64,000 nucleotides of DNA from Adiantum capillus-veneris (GCA_014529385.2 CM043963.1:64035469-64099468), one strand, 5' to 3'; positions 45,281-57,796 are shown, counted from the stretch's first letter. The notes: generated by a model from the sequence alone, not told the origin. Numbers and translations are program-made.

Positions 45281-46925
45281 AAGACCTTAAGTAGGGAGAT
45301 CTACGTCACTCGTGTGATGGTTAGCTTACTTTAGTTTTGACTAGAGAGAGATTAAACTTTTAGAACAAGATCCAGGATAGAGTATCCTGAGGTCTAGTGG
45401 ATAGCCAGGAAGCCTGTGTCTTGCCGAGGGTCTGCGACTAGTTAGATTTAGTTAAATAGGATAATGAGGAGTTATGGATTTTGGTTTTGAGTGCTTGTTA
45501 TACTTGTGAAGAAAAAGAGTAGAAAAACGCTGTAAAACCGCAAAAAACAAACAAAAAGAAGAAACAATAAGGCTGTTTGCTTGCCTTGAAAGCAAAACCC
45601 ACCTCATATACCCTTGAAAAGGGTGAAAAGAGTCGACATTGAAATTTATGATTCAACACTCGAGAAAACATAAAAACTGTGACCAAAACCAACAAAAGAA
45701 AAAAAAGAAACAGGTGATTGTCATAAGGAAACACTAAGTGAACCTTAAAGAGGCCAAGATGAGATATAACCATTAGCCAAGGGTAAACTGACTGTGTCAT
45801 GAGGTATGACTGATGTGCACAAGTTTAAGATGCAGTGTCATCAAATTTGCATCACTTCAAGTGCAATGGAGTTGTGAATTGTCAGAGAAAAGTGAAATTT
45901 TTGAAGTGCTTGAGTTTGAGGTCAAAATAAGTCCAAACTTCACAAAACTTGGGGGATAGACTTGTATGGACACAGGGAACAAGACTATGCAAAAACAAAC
46001 AAAAAATTGAGTCCCTATTGCTCACTGCCTGGTCTATCGCGATAGACTGGTGAAGGTGGTGTTTGTCTAGCAACAAGCAAAAAACCCTTACACCACAAGC
46101 TTAACATATCAATACAAGGGTACTCACAAAAATTGAGTGAATTTGAACACCAATTTTGACCCCAAAACTTCAAATCTGGTGTTTGGAGTCTGAATTCAGA
46201 GACAAGGGCAAGAAGTCTTTGACCAGATGTCCAAACAGTGCCAAAATTGGTCAATGCACTACACAAGGGGAGACTAAACTAACTGTGGGGAAAACTTTGG
46301 AAAAAAGCCGAAAATGAAGAAAGAGCTCAGTCTATCGCGATAGACCAAGGAACTTTCTGCTGGGGAACTTTTCTTTCAAATTTTCCCTAGGGAGAGCTTT
46401 ATCAGGGCCTAAATAGCAGACACACCAAAATTCAAGGCATTTAGATCACTAAAGGTCAATCTGAGGGTCAAATAGAGAATCAAGCTCCGACTGAAATACT
46501 AAAAGGGGACCAAAACCCAACCCAAGTGTCCAAACTTCACAAAACTTGAGGGATAGGCTATAGAGGGTAATTGGAACCCAAGGGTAAAGTCAAAATTTTA
46601 AACTGACTTGTGCTGAGCAAACTGTCAGTCTATCGCGATAGACTAAGGAAGTAGTGAGTCAGACATTTTTTGCATTTTGTGACTATACTGCTAGAACATA
46701 CTCTCTATATAGATCCCAGCCATCATTTCATCATTGAAATTGGACCACCAGAAGACTGACTAAGTGGTTGTTGTATATACTTGAAAGATTTTTTGGTAAT
46801 TCAGGGAAAACACTTGTGAACAGACTAACCATCCTTGTGTAGATCCCAGAAGGAGGTCATCACAAAGCTATAGAGGAAGAAGGAGTCCAGGTAAGCTTTA
46901 AGTTTGCAACAAAATTTTCGTTCTT
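45281..46925 (+). promoter_or_regulatory. E8 leader with three 16-bp palindromes at 298-bp spacing
   Basis: No convincing ORF is present. GTCTATCGCGATAGAC, a perfect palindrome, occurs at 46032-46047, 46330-46345 and 46628-46643, exactly 298 bp apart each time. Flanking sequence shows faint repetition with the same period: GTCCAAACTTCACAAAACTTG at 45931 and 46530, with a GTCCAAAC relic near 46227. The leader may therefore be an old 298-bp tandem repeat in which the palindrome is the best preserved part. Confidence 0.88.
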
Positions 46926-49751
46926 ATGTATTTGAGGTCAGGAGCCTTTGTTAAGTCGGGAGCTAAAAGTGTCAAAAGTCAAGTTAGCACCACGTCCATA
47001 GAAGAGAGTGTAACTCAGACGAGACTAGACCCATTGGCACCAATCATTGAAGAGGGAAGTGATACTGACACTTCGTTAGAAAAGTCCTTCTTCATGATGG
47101 GGAGTCAACAGCCAGTAGGTTTCAACGGTGAAGGACCAATGCCAGGGGGGAGCACCTCCCTACATCCTTTAAACGAAACCAAGTTCACTATAATCTTCTT
47201 GGAAGGAACTAACTCGAGGGGAGCCCTAGTCTATTATGACTATCAGGGACGCAAGTGTATCTGTATTGAAGAAAGACCGGCTCAGAGACTAGAGATAATT
47301 CGAGTCTACGATGATGGAGACAGATTCAGAGACGAAAAGGGAAACCACTATCTGATAGTAAGTAACCCTGAGGATTACAACAGATATGGGGATAACATGG
47401 CCAAAGGGAAAATGGTTTCAAAAACCCAAGAACCGCCTCCTAACATTGATCGACCTAGAGCGCTTTTTATGTATGATAAGAAAACAACCAGAGTCCCAAC
47501 CTATAATGAGAATGTAGGGATTTACAAGCATGAAAGCGAAGGAATAGTCTCTTACTTTCAATGCAAGGAACCCTACCCGAATGAATTAAGCAAAGACAAG
47601 GTTCTTTACTTATTTTCTTATGAAACTGCTATGGGGAAGGATATTGTTTTTGTTGACAGATACGGGTGAGAATACAAACGTATTCTCCCAGAAGAGGTTG
47701 AAAAGGCAACAGTTCCGGGAGCATCGACCTATGGCCCCGACGAGGTACCAAGAGCCACCTACTCCCCTAGCAAGTCGACTAATCTCTTTTCAGAAGAGTA
47801 TGATGCTACCTCACATTCTACCCGACCACCGACGAGCAACTACCAGGACCAACCAGCTACTCAGCCATCACTACAGGAATGGCTTCGACAGAGTGCTACA
47901 TTAGAACAAGAATGAACCCGAGAGGGTTATCAAACCGCACGAGGGTTAAGGGATTTACAAGAACCACCACTCTATGCACAGTATCAAGGAGAGAGTAAAC
48001 CAAAGACTCAAGGGTCAACTGAGCTTGGAAGAACACCCCGAGAACGAGTTCGGAGAGATAAACCATCTCTCCCGAGAGCTATTAGAAATTATGGATTAGG
48101 AGCACCATTGGGAGAAGAACCTGGCCACTACAGAAGACCAGAGGAGGTATATCGACTAGGACGGGGAGATCCCATGATGAGATTTGGAGACCATCGTAGA
48201 ATTAGACCTTCTCAAGTGAAAAAATGGATAAACAAGAAATATACGAGAAGTAAGGATCCAAGAGATCATGTAGCAGCCTTTGTGCGTGTAATTAGAGCTG
48301 AAGAGGTGCTAGGCTTTCCTACCCAATTTGCAGGATTCGGTTTAACCTTAGAGGATGATGCGGCTACATGGTTTGACTCGGTGGAGCGAAGAGACTTTGA
48401 GTCTATGGAGGAAGTGTTTGACGAGTTTATCGAGGAATTCTCACAAAGGGGGATAGCTCATAATACCGTCTCGCAAATCCATAAATTCAAATAGAAAGAT
48501 GGAGAGTCCGTGCGAAAGGCCGCCCTCCGATTAAAAAGATATGTTAAGTTATGTCCTGTGGAAGAACTGCCAACTCAGTCTACACTTATGCTTATATTTA
48601 TACAAGGACTAAGGAATGCAGATCTTCAAAAGGACTTACATATGAAAAGGAGCACTACGTTGAATGATTTGACCAAGGAAGCGCTATACCTTGTGGACAA
48701 TTGTGCGGTCTACAAAGAGGGTGAGTTCAAGGATCTTGATGATGATTCTTCCTCACAACAAAGCGGGAGCAAGTCTGCTGAGACAACACTGAAGGGGGAA
48801 GTAGCGATAAGCCAAGAGCAACTTGTAGAGGAAGTGCTTAAAAAGATTAACTTGTATTCCAAACCACAAGCTAAACAACCAAAATGGTGTGCGATTGAAC
48901 AAAAATGGACAAACCATGGAACGGAGGAGTGTTATTATAACAAGGGATATGTGAGAGAACGACCATATGCTCCACAAGCTCAGGCGACATCTCCTCAAGT
49001 CCAATTGATGCCTAGATATCAGACTGGTAACCTACCAGGACCTATAGGTGCAGAAAGACCACAACCAGTGTTGGGACAACAACCACCCCTACCAGGATTA
49101 CGACCAGTCGGCATAAGATACACACCCACAGTAACTGAGTCGGACGAGAAGGCTTTGGTACCTATGCATGCATACTACGACGATCACAATGGATATGCGG
49201 AAAACTCTGTCTATTATCCACAAGACGAACCCTCTACACCAGAACCATGGAGCATGATAGGAAATATAGGACCACCAACTGTTGCACAGGCAGCGAGAGA
49301 AGGACGATATAGCCTGGATGAAAGAACACTGTTGTTCATAGCCAACGGAGGCATGAGCGGGCAAAGAATTGCGCACCAACAAAGAGGAGCTCCAGGAGCA
49401 CCTCAACAGCCTAAAGGACCATGCTACAAGTGTGGAGGAGACCATTGGCTGAGGGATCGTCCTCATGACGAAATCATTAGGGTCAACTCATATTGCACGG
49501 AGTGTGGAATTACTCACTTGATCCCTGATTGCCCTAAAAACCCGAGCAAAGGAGCAAAAACTACCTTGAATATGCTGGGAGCGCTACTGTCCAGTGGAGG
49601 GTCAGAAAACAAAACTCCGATTCCTGTTAAGGTCTTGACGAGAGCCCAAGCAAGGAAAAATGACAATCAGCCCAAGAGTAACGATGAAAATCAAGAAGAA
49701 ATCAAGACTGACAAGTCTAGTGTCAGTCGTGATAATCCTTGGAAAGAATGA
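46926..49751 (+). pseudogene. E8 gag with two short-spaced zinc knuckles
   Basis: The ATG at 46926 starts MYLRSGAFVKSGAK. One frame of about 940 codons is interrupted by TGA 47667, TGA 47913 and TAG 48492, and ends at TGA 49749. The gag core lies at about 48200-48700 (KYTRSKDPRDHVAAFVRVIR, DDAATWFDSV, FSQRGIAHNTVSQ). A Pro/Gln-rich stretch follows. Two knuckles end the protein: CYKCGGDHWLRDRP near 49425, where the last Cys is Arg, and CTECGITHLIPDC near 49495. Both have CX2CX3HX4C spacing, one residue shorter than the usual CX2CX4HX4C. The protein would package element RNA. Confidence 0.88.
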
Positions 49752-50609
49752 AGAGCAAAAATGAAAGCTAGACGTGAGCGAAAACAAAAAGATGTAGAAG
49801 CTGAGCTAACGATAGCTCGAGAACGACTTAAACAACAAAGAGAGTCCGACTCTCTAAAATCAACGGAAGGACCAAAGAGTGCAAGCTCAGGAGGGTCGGT
49901 ATTGGTAGATAAGATCAATGAACCCTTAGATGCAATCTTGCAAGCATATGAAGCAAGATTGAAGAACAGACAGACCCTAGAGCAAAGGTGGATGACATAT
50001 CCATATCCAGAGATAGAAAAACAGAGACTAGAGATGTGCGAACAGTTGATTGAAACTGCACAAGCTTTACTGGAGCCTCCACCTATGGAAGCGGGAGATA
50101 GAGTAATCAAACCACCAAACCATGAAACACCTCACAAAAGCGAACAAAGGATACCCGACAAGATAGAAAACATTAAATCCTTGTCGGATGTAGAGGATAC
50201 AAAAGACGTACCTAATAGCACTGATGAATCACTGAAAGATTTTCCACCATATTCGCCTATTGTGAAAGAAAATTGGCCTGAAGAGCTATGGGAAACGATG
50301 CGAAAAGGTCAAGAAAAATATGAGACAAAAACAGTCGAGTCAGCGCCTTTCTCGGAGCTGAACTTGAATAAGACTCCATGGGATTTGGACGTTAAATCAT
50401 TTCAAGAGGATAATGGTTCAGTTGCATCCGAAGATAGCAGACCACAATCTCTCAGAACTGTGCCATCATATATGGGGGACTATGAGGCAAGATCAGAAAT
50501 TCGAAGAGTACCTTCTCAGAGAATAGGCGGTTCAAATCAATTGGACACTAAAATCTTGACAGACTTGTTGACCACTCCGGTCAAGTGTACAATCACATTG
50601 GCAGAATAG
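49752..50609 (+). pseudogene. E8 gag-protease linker region
   Basis: In the same frame as gag beyond its TGA, this encodes about 280 residues. They comprise a basic then helical, charged start (KARRERKQKDVEAELTIARERLKQQ), a predicted coiled coil, and a Pro/Ser/Glu-rich remainder ending at TAG 50607-50609. It has no catalytic motif that I recognise. Position and frame suggest a gag-pol connecting domain. Confidence 0.6.
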
Positions 50610-50627
50610 TTAAAAATTAGGCCAAGC

Positions 50628-51691
50628 ATGTGGACGGAAGTGGGCAAATGTCTTGAAAAATTTGGCATAAGGACGCCTCTTAAGTTCTTCGAAACCGAGC
50701 TTAATGACACAGAACCAAAAAAAGTCAACACTAGACCAGTGCCACTCAACAAGGTAGGAGAGTATTGTGAGGGTGAAGACGGCAACACGACCCTACCAGT
50801 TGAGTATAATAGCATAGAAACTAAGGTAATACTTGATAGTGGAGCTGGCATTGCCATTGCGACCAAATTGCTATGGGAAAAATGGAAAAACCAGCAATAC
50901 TAACAACTAGAATGAAATTGCAACTGGCGGATGGGCACATAGAAAGGCCTATAGGATTGCTTGAGGCAATCGTGGTATCTTCCTGTGGCATAGAGTACGA
51001 ACATACCTTTGCCATAGTAGATTTCGGCAAGAAGAACAATTATGAAATTATCCTTGGTAGGCCGTTCATGAGGCAACTCAAAATGGTGCAGGACTGGGGG
51101 TATGATTATTTGTATCTAAGACATGCTGAAACTACTACACGCGTAAACATGAAAAATCATAGCTACCATGATGTCACGAGAACCCCTGTGGAAGAATTTG
51201 ACTCAACCACCATTAGTGGATCAGAAGTCCCAGTGTGGCTTTGTAAGAAAAAAGAGATATGGATGTGTGGGGCATCTCAATGTAGTGAATTTGACCACGA
51301 TGAAAGGACACCAGAGAGGGTCTTGGAAGACGATGCCTATATACGAGAACCTTTTCCTGAAGAGAAGCTCGAACCCCTAGAATGGTCTCAAATTTTAGCT
51401 ACATTGGATGTATGCATCAATGAAGTCACTCCCACCAAATTTTGTGATGAGAATGGCTACGATATCATACCATACTACATGTTGAGCAAAATTGTGGAGG
51501 AGGACGAGGACGAGGTAGATACTGAGAATACGAGGATCCATAAAACAGAAACGAAACTTGAGATTAAGATAGTGGGCTATGTGGACATCCCCACTAAAGA
51601 AATCAAGCAGGAAGGAGAAGAATTTTATGATTCTTCTGATCAAAGTGAAAACAAGGATAACGCGGATGACGAGAAGTCAAAAAATACATAG
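50628..51691 (+). pseudogene. E8 retropepsin (first protease)
   Basis: KVILDSGAGIAIATKLLWEKW near 50825-50880 is the active-site block with canonical D-S-G-A. A one-base indel in an A run near 50885 shifts the frame, and the domain continues as LQLADGHIERPIGLLEAIVV and YEIILGRPFMRQLKMVQDW. An acidic stretch follows up to TAG 51689-51691. The enzyme would process the polyprotein. Confidence 0.88.
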
Positions 51692-53278
51692 GGAGACGAC
51701 AATCAAGATCAAGAAAATGACGTCTTCTACAATTTCCCAAACCAAAATGAGAGATGTCAAAAAAGATACAAGAGTAAACGACACCACATTAGTACACCAA
51801 CCAGGTTGAGACCCATGCCGGAGTTTGAGGGTAAGAAACATTTCCTTATGAACATTCATGCTGTTGATTGTGCTAAGGATAAAGTGTCAGGAAGATTTCT
51901 TAAGGTTGCTGAAGACTCAAGATTTAAGTCCAGATTGTTGAAACCTAAGAAAACCAGCAAACCAAAAAAACGAGTTCCAACAGAAAAACTGAATGTCTAT
52001 GGTAGTCCAATTATGACGAAAATTGAACAGAAAACGAGATACAATGAGTGGAAACAAAAAATTAAAAATGTATGGACAACTGAAATGGAAAGTAGCGATG
52101 GAACGAACGTTAGTGATGGGAGTAAAAAGATAGATGTACCTCCTCACTATTGTAAGTACACCATTCTGGAAAGAAGATTGATGGTTTAGCAACCAATGAG
52201 GGAGCCTAAATCAAACGAGTCCTACGAAGGGCCAGAGAACGCCAAGAAAATAGACTTAGTAGAGCCAGGAGAAAATCCTCGACCTGCTTACATTGCCACA
52301 GATCTAGGTCGAGAAGAGGAGGACTTACTGATCAAAACACTTAAGGAATTTCGAGATGTATTTGCCTGGTCATATAGAGATTTGAAGGGAGTGGATCCTA
52401 ACATTTGTGAACATTCAATCCCTCTGAAGTATGATGCAAAGCCAAGCAAACAACGTCCATACACGTACAATGAGACATTCGCCAAAAGGATAAAAGAGGA
52501 GATAGACAAACTTATGGAAGCTAAATTTATTTATGAGATAGAACACACGGACTGGGTGTCCCCGATAGTGGTGGTACCTAAGAAAAACGAGAAATTACGA
52601 GTGTGTGTAAATCTCAAGAAGGTAAACGCAACAACTATAAGAGACAACTACCCTCTACCTATCACTGAACACGTCCTGGAATGAGTGGCTGGCACGCAAG
52701 CCTATAGCTTTATGGACGGATTCTCTGGTTATAACCAATTGGGGGTCAAACTAGAAGATCAATACAAAACAGCATTTGCAACAAAATGGGGCATATATGC
52801 GTTTAGGGTAATGCCATTTGGCTTGAACAATGCTCCAACCACATTTCAGAGATTAATGATACACGCTTTTAAAGAATACTTGTGAAAATTCTTGGATATT
52901 TACATGGACGACTTGTGTGTCTATTCTCTATTGAGAGAAGACCATATATATCATCTGAGAATGGTATTCGAAAAATGCAGAACGTATAGGATTTTCCTCA
53001 ACCCATAAAAATGCGTATTCATGGTACGACAAGGTAAAATATTAGGCCACATAGTGTCGGCTAATGGAATTACCACTGATGAAGACAAGGTGAAGGTGAT
53101 CATAGAATTGCCAAGACCAAACACTGTACGAGAGGTACAATCATTTATGGGACATTGTGGATACTATCGACGTTTTATCTACATGTACGCTGTAATAGCA
53201 AAACCCTTGTATAGTCTAATCATGCTCTTCATTTGGACAAATGAATGAGAGGAGTCATTCTAGAAATTAAAAGATGCA
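51692..53278 (+). pseudogene. E8 reverse transcriptase
   Basis: The frame from the protease continues through stops at 51689, 52187, 52682, 52883, 53006, 53246 and 53261. Before RT there is a Lys-rich linker. The RT start has FAWSYRDLKGVDPNICEHSIPL, typical of the Tat/Athila group. Then come DWVSPIVVVPKKNEKLRVCVNLKKVN, FMDGFSGYNQLGVK, MPFGLNNAPTTFQR, the catalytic YMDDLCVYS near 52900, and GKILGHIVSANGIT. Several stops (for example TAG in SF*KLKD) sit where Gln or Arg is expected. Confidence 0.92.
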
Positions 53279-55165
53279 TTGGTATCTGCACCAATTCTAA
53301 AAGCACCAGATTGGTCAAAGATCTTCCATGTACATATAGATGCTTCGGCATTTGCAATAGGCTGTATACTAGCACAACCAGATGAGGGAAAGACGGATTT
53401 TCCAATCAGTTATGCTAGTAGACAACTCAACAGTGCAGAAAAGAATTATGCTACCAGTGAAAGAGAAGGATTGGGTATGATATATGCCGTAAAGAAATTT
53501 CGGCATTACTTACTCGCGAACAAATTCACATTCTTTGTGGATCATCAGGCACTCTTATACTTAGTAAACAAACCTTGCAACACAGGACGAATTGTAAGAT
53601 GGTTCATTGTGTTGCTAGAGTTTGATTTTACGGTAGTGGTTAAGAAAGGAAAAACTCATCAAAGAGCAGACCACCTTTGTCGATTACTACATGGAGAAAA
53701 AGCTACCGGAGTAGATGATGATCTCCCAGACGCATACCTGTTTAATATAGAGATGGTACCGAAATGGTCAGAGCAAATTATTCCGTTGCTGACATATGGA
53801 ATGAATCTTGACGACAAACACACGGTGGAAGACATTAGACAAGCACGAAATTACACAATGCTTGCGGGAAGAATGTACCATCATGGAAACGATGGGATTC
53901 TAAGATTGTGTATAGGCTCAGAGGAGTACGAAGCATATCTAGAGGAGGCCCAAACACAAACAAGGGGATTCCATAGAGGAAATCAAATGATGTATGCACA
54001 ATTAAGAAGACTTGGAGTGTATTGGCCAGGAATGGCAGGCGATGTAGCCAATTACATCAAGAAATGCAACTTTTGCACATCCAATACCACTGTGAATTAT
54101 GCCACATTATACCAAGTGACAGTAGCACCCTCATGGAGTCATGCTATTGTGGATTATTTGACTAATAAGGAGCTTCCAGGAGATTGGTCTAAAGCCAGAC
54201 AAAAGGCTTTACAAATCGAAGCTAATAGGTATACCATCATTAGTGACCAATTGTATAAAAGAGGAACTGATGACCAGCTGAGGTTAGTTCCTCATGAAAA
54301 TAACTACTTTCCATTATTGGAACAGGCTCATGCAGGCATAGCAGGTGGTCATTTTTCAGCAGAGAGAACCGTAAAAATCATTATGGTTGCAGGGATTTGG
54401 TGGCCGACCATGATTCAAGACGTAGCAGAATTCGTGAAAAGGTGTGATGAATGTCAACGCACTAAGGTACCAGTTAAAAGAGACGAAATGCCTTTAAGAC
54501 CAATGATGAGTGCTCGAGCATTCGCTAAATGGGGATTGGACTTTGTTGGTCCTATCACTCCACCAGCGTATCGTTCACAAGCACAATATATCATAGTGGC
54601 CACGGACTACATGACCAAATGGGTGGAATCAAAAGCCACAACGAAAGCAGACGCTAGAACCACGACACAATTCTTATATGAATATGTGTTTACACGTTAT
54701 GGCCTTCCAATTGAGCTGGTAAGTGATAGTGGGACACACTTTGTAAATGAAGTTATCCAACATCTCTTAAATGAGTTTATGGTAATTCATCGCAAATCTA
54801 CACCCTATCATCCACAAGCCAATGGCCAAGCGGAAGCGACCAACAAAGTATTGTGCACGGTTCTCACGAAACTGGTTAGTGAAACAAGAACAGATTGGGA
54901 TCAGATGCTCTATTCGGCATTGTGGGCTTATCAAGTTGCATATAAAACAACACTCAATGCTACACCATTTAATATGGTATATGGGTTAAATGCAATATTG
55001 CCTATTGACTTTTTGATCCCCACACTAAGGGTAGCAAAACAGTTGGACTGGATGGGGCATGAACTTTCAGAGCGGTTAGAGGACCTTGAAAAATTAGATG
55101 AGTTACGACTCAACGCTGTAGCGGCCATCTATGCAAAAAAAAAGACAACAGAAAGAGTTTTTTGA
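53279..55165 (+). pseudogene. E8 RNase H, tandem zinc-binding modules and integrase core
   Basis: An uninterrupted 628-codon stretch. RNase H (residues about 1-140) has FHVHIDASAFAIGCILAQP and FFVDHQALLYLVN. Two H2C2-type modules follow. The first, at about 53895-54080 (LRLCIGSEEYEAYLEEAQTQTRGFHRG...KCNFC), has Gln where the first His should be. The second, at about 54275-54465 (LRLVPHENNYF...EQAHAGIAGGHF...RCDEC), is complete. The integrase core carries KWGLDFVGPI, LVSDSGTHF and HPQANGQAEATNK, the full DDE triad. No second RNase H is present. A frameshift in an A9 run at about 55136-55144 separates the C-terminus. Confidence 0.92.
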
Positions 55166-55493
55166 CAAACATGTCAAGAACAAGGACTTTAAAACGTGCG
55201 ACTATGTCTTAGTATACACCCTTAAACAGCATGCCAAAAAGATAAAGAAAAGGGGCATGGGACCTTATTTGATCCAAGAAATATCATCCAGCGGAGCAGT
55301 AAAAATGTCGACACTAGATGGAAAAGAAATGCCGAACTGGATTAGTGGGTGTCGTTTAAAAAAATATCATCTCCCTTTAATACCTGAAATGTTGTTTCAA
55401 CTGCATTATGGAAAAACATATAGACAGGAACAACAACGAATTCAAGACCAGGCACAACAAGAAGCAAAGGAACGGATTGCTAAACGAAAGTAG
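55131..55493 (+). pseudogene. E8 integrase C-terminus
   Basis: Continues the integrase in the next frame with RQQKEFFDKHVKNKDF, DYVLVYTLKQHAKKIKKRGMGPYLI and EMPNWISGCRLKKYH, the C-terminal DNA-binding-like region of Tat/Athila-type integrases. It ends at TAG 55491-55493, but the same frame stays open beyond it into the second retropepsin-like region, so pol may originally have extended through. Confidence 0.85.
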
Positions 55494-56721
55494 TTTCTCA
55501 GGACAATAAACATGGTCACCCCAATGATGACTGACGAATATCCTCTTTCAACATCCCAAACAATCGAAGCGGATATACAAAGCGACGAATTAGAAAAGAC
55601 CATGACAGACCTTAGGGCTCAGGACGATAGCATCATCAACGACTTGGAAGATACATGGTGTAGTCCTTACATAAAAGCTTATGCAGGCACAAAACAAGTT
55701 GAAATCTATGCATTGCTTGATACTGGAGCAAAAATGAAGAGCAAAAATGAATGTCATCAGCTTTGAACTCTTTCAGAAACTTGGACCAATGAAGACGATT
55801 CTAGAGACACACAGGTTGAAAGTAGCGTCGGGTGATGAGGTGACCACGATGTGGTCTATTATAATACCAATCACAGTGCAGGCACACCTGTACACTACAA
55901 AATTCCATGTACTGCCACCAAGTAGGTCAACAACTCCATGTATCTTAGCAGTGTCATGGATGAAAGCTAACAGGGTATTCATTGATTTGGATACGAATGA
56001 GGCACTGTTCAGAAAGGAAAACTTTTCAGAACCCTTCTTATCATATAACCAATTCATATCAAGGAGGAAACAAAAGTCAATACAACCGCAAAAATATGTC
56101 CAACAACAAACAAAGTTTACAAGTCCAGCAACGTCTTATAAAAAATCAGCAACCATGCAGGGAACCAGGAAAGTTTGGGTACGGTGTACAGAACTGACCG
56201 AGGCACAATTACATCAAAAGCGGAAATAAAAAGTGTGGATAAGGCACGACAACCTAATTCCTATAAAAGAGGAGTTTGAAGAACAGACACAACACCGAAA
56301 GCCAGCAAATCTTCAAAGAAACATAGTCAATCTATCAAATACGCAATGGACTATATTGGTATGGAGGCCAAAAGTGCCAATTCAAAACGAGCCAACAACA
56401 AAAGAAGGGCGGACAAAGATGACAATCGTGCAGCTATCTACAACCGTCAAGGTCAAGCAACATCATACAAACAGCACGAGGAAACAAACAGAATCGACAA
56501 CGAAAACTACAAGGATGTATCAGACACAAATCATCAAGGCAGCAAGAGAGAATGTTCCACCAGATACGACAATAGCGATTTCAAAGGAACCACATACGCC
56601 AATTCAAAACCAGTGGAAAAAAATCAAACAACGGGCGGCGGAGTTACAACTACTACTTGCAAAGAAAATTTGCCAGTCAATTCAAGATACCACAGGAAAC
56701 CTCGACGACAAATGCCAATAA
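55494..56721 (+). pseudogene. Second retropepsin-like domain after integrase, with Q/T/K-rich tail
   Basis: In frame with the integrase end, YALLDTGAKM near 55700-55740 is a canonical D-T-G-A protease active site. A 13-bp partial repeat (GCAAAAATGAAGA beside GCAAAAATGAATG, 55728-55753) shifts the frame. The fold then continues in the next frame with NVISFELFQKLGP, a central strand region and CILAVSWMKANRVFIDLDTNEA, the equivalent of the ILG-x-x-W-x-x-x-x-x-ID block. After TAA 56227-56229 the same frame carries a basic Gln/Thr/Lys-rich tail to 56721. The placement of a retropepsin downstream of integrase is unusual. Role unknown; possibly a duplicated protease or a structural clip. Confidence 0.75.
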
Positions 56722-57796
56722 GCGAATCGCTTATACATTCCTCTTGCACTGCATACATTCTTTCTACATGCATTGACTGTACATGCATATAGGGCTATAT
56801 TACAAGGCCTGCATTAGCACGAGTTCAAACCCATGCACAACACATACCCTTGACGATACCCTGTCGTTTGGGAGGACTCCGACTAGGAGGGGGGGAGGCA
56901 TTCCAAATGCGGACTCATCATGTCATATATTAGAGGGCAATGTTTGCGAGCAATTTTTCAACCATTTTTTGCGTTTTATTGTGTGATTTTTGGAAAAAGA
57001 ATATGCCCTCGTAATTAATCAGAATCGGGGACCAAATCATCATTCATGAGCCCCTAGGGATGTGTATAGACTATAAAGAGAGTCAAATCTGGCCAAAAAC
57101 TGTCTAAAAACAGCAAAAAAAAAAGGCCAAGGTTGACGATAGTGAGCGAGATTGTACATAGACGAGAGAAAAGTGAGCTACAAAGTGTTTTGCTTCTCAT
57201 TGGTATTTTTCTAGGTTAGAATTGCTATTTTCGGGTTATTTTGGGATTTATTTGCTTTATTTTAGCCATTTTCTAGCAAAAATTATAGAAAAAAATCCGC
57301 AATCCAGATGGAAACACAAAAGAAGAGACGCCTGGTCAGAGGAAGGTAAAGAAGACACAGAAAAAATAAGGACTGCAAAGGTGACAGAGCAAAATGACCA
57401 CCGTCATGAAGGGACCTCCAAAAGGAGAAAGCTACAAAAATGGTAAAATTGGAGCAATCGAAGTCCAAATTAGGAAATTTGCGAGCCTAAACCGCATCTC
57501 GCAAAAAGTTATGGCCACAGGTAAAAGATAGGAAAATTTGGTGTCGGAGTCTCGATTACATATAGAGAGACTATGCTAGAAATCCCTCATTTGAGTCATT
57601 TTCCATAGTGAGAGAGAGAGAGAGAGCTCCCTACAGGAGTTGAGAATTCCAGGAGCTCATCCATTGCGCACGGTCACCAGATCGACATCAGATATGAGAG
57701 GTATGCTCGTCAACACTGACAGCCTGGATAGATTTCAAGAGGGTACAACATCTAATAGAGACTATCCAAGAAGGTGGAACTTGCAGAGTGGCAAGC
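56722..57796 (+). other. Non-coding interval with internal polypurine-tract copy
   Basis: ACTAGGAGGGGGGGAG at 56882-56897 is identical over 16 nt to the terminal polypurine tract at 60859-60874. The rest is AT-rich, with a short GA run at about 57609-57626 and no supported gene. Putative splice sites for the downstream ORF cannot be judged by eye. Confidence 0.7.

Noticed and set aside
53040-53100. CTGATGA followed by a short stem as a second hammerhead (also at 22237 and 59060)
   Set aside because: No GAAA core after the stem and no matching outer helices; the bases are explained by coding sequence.
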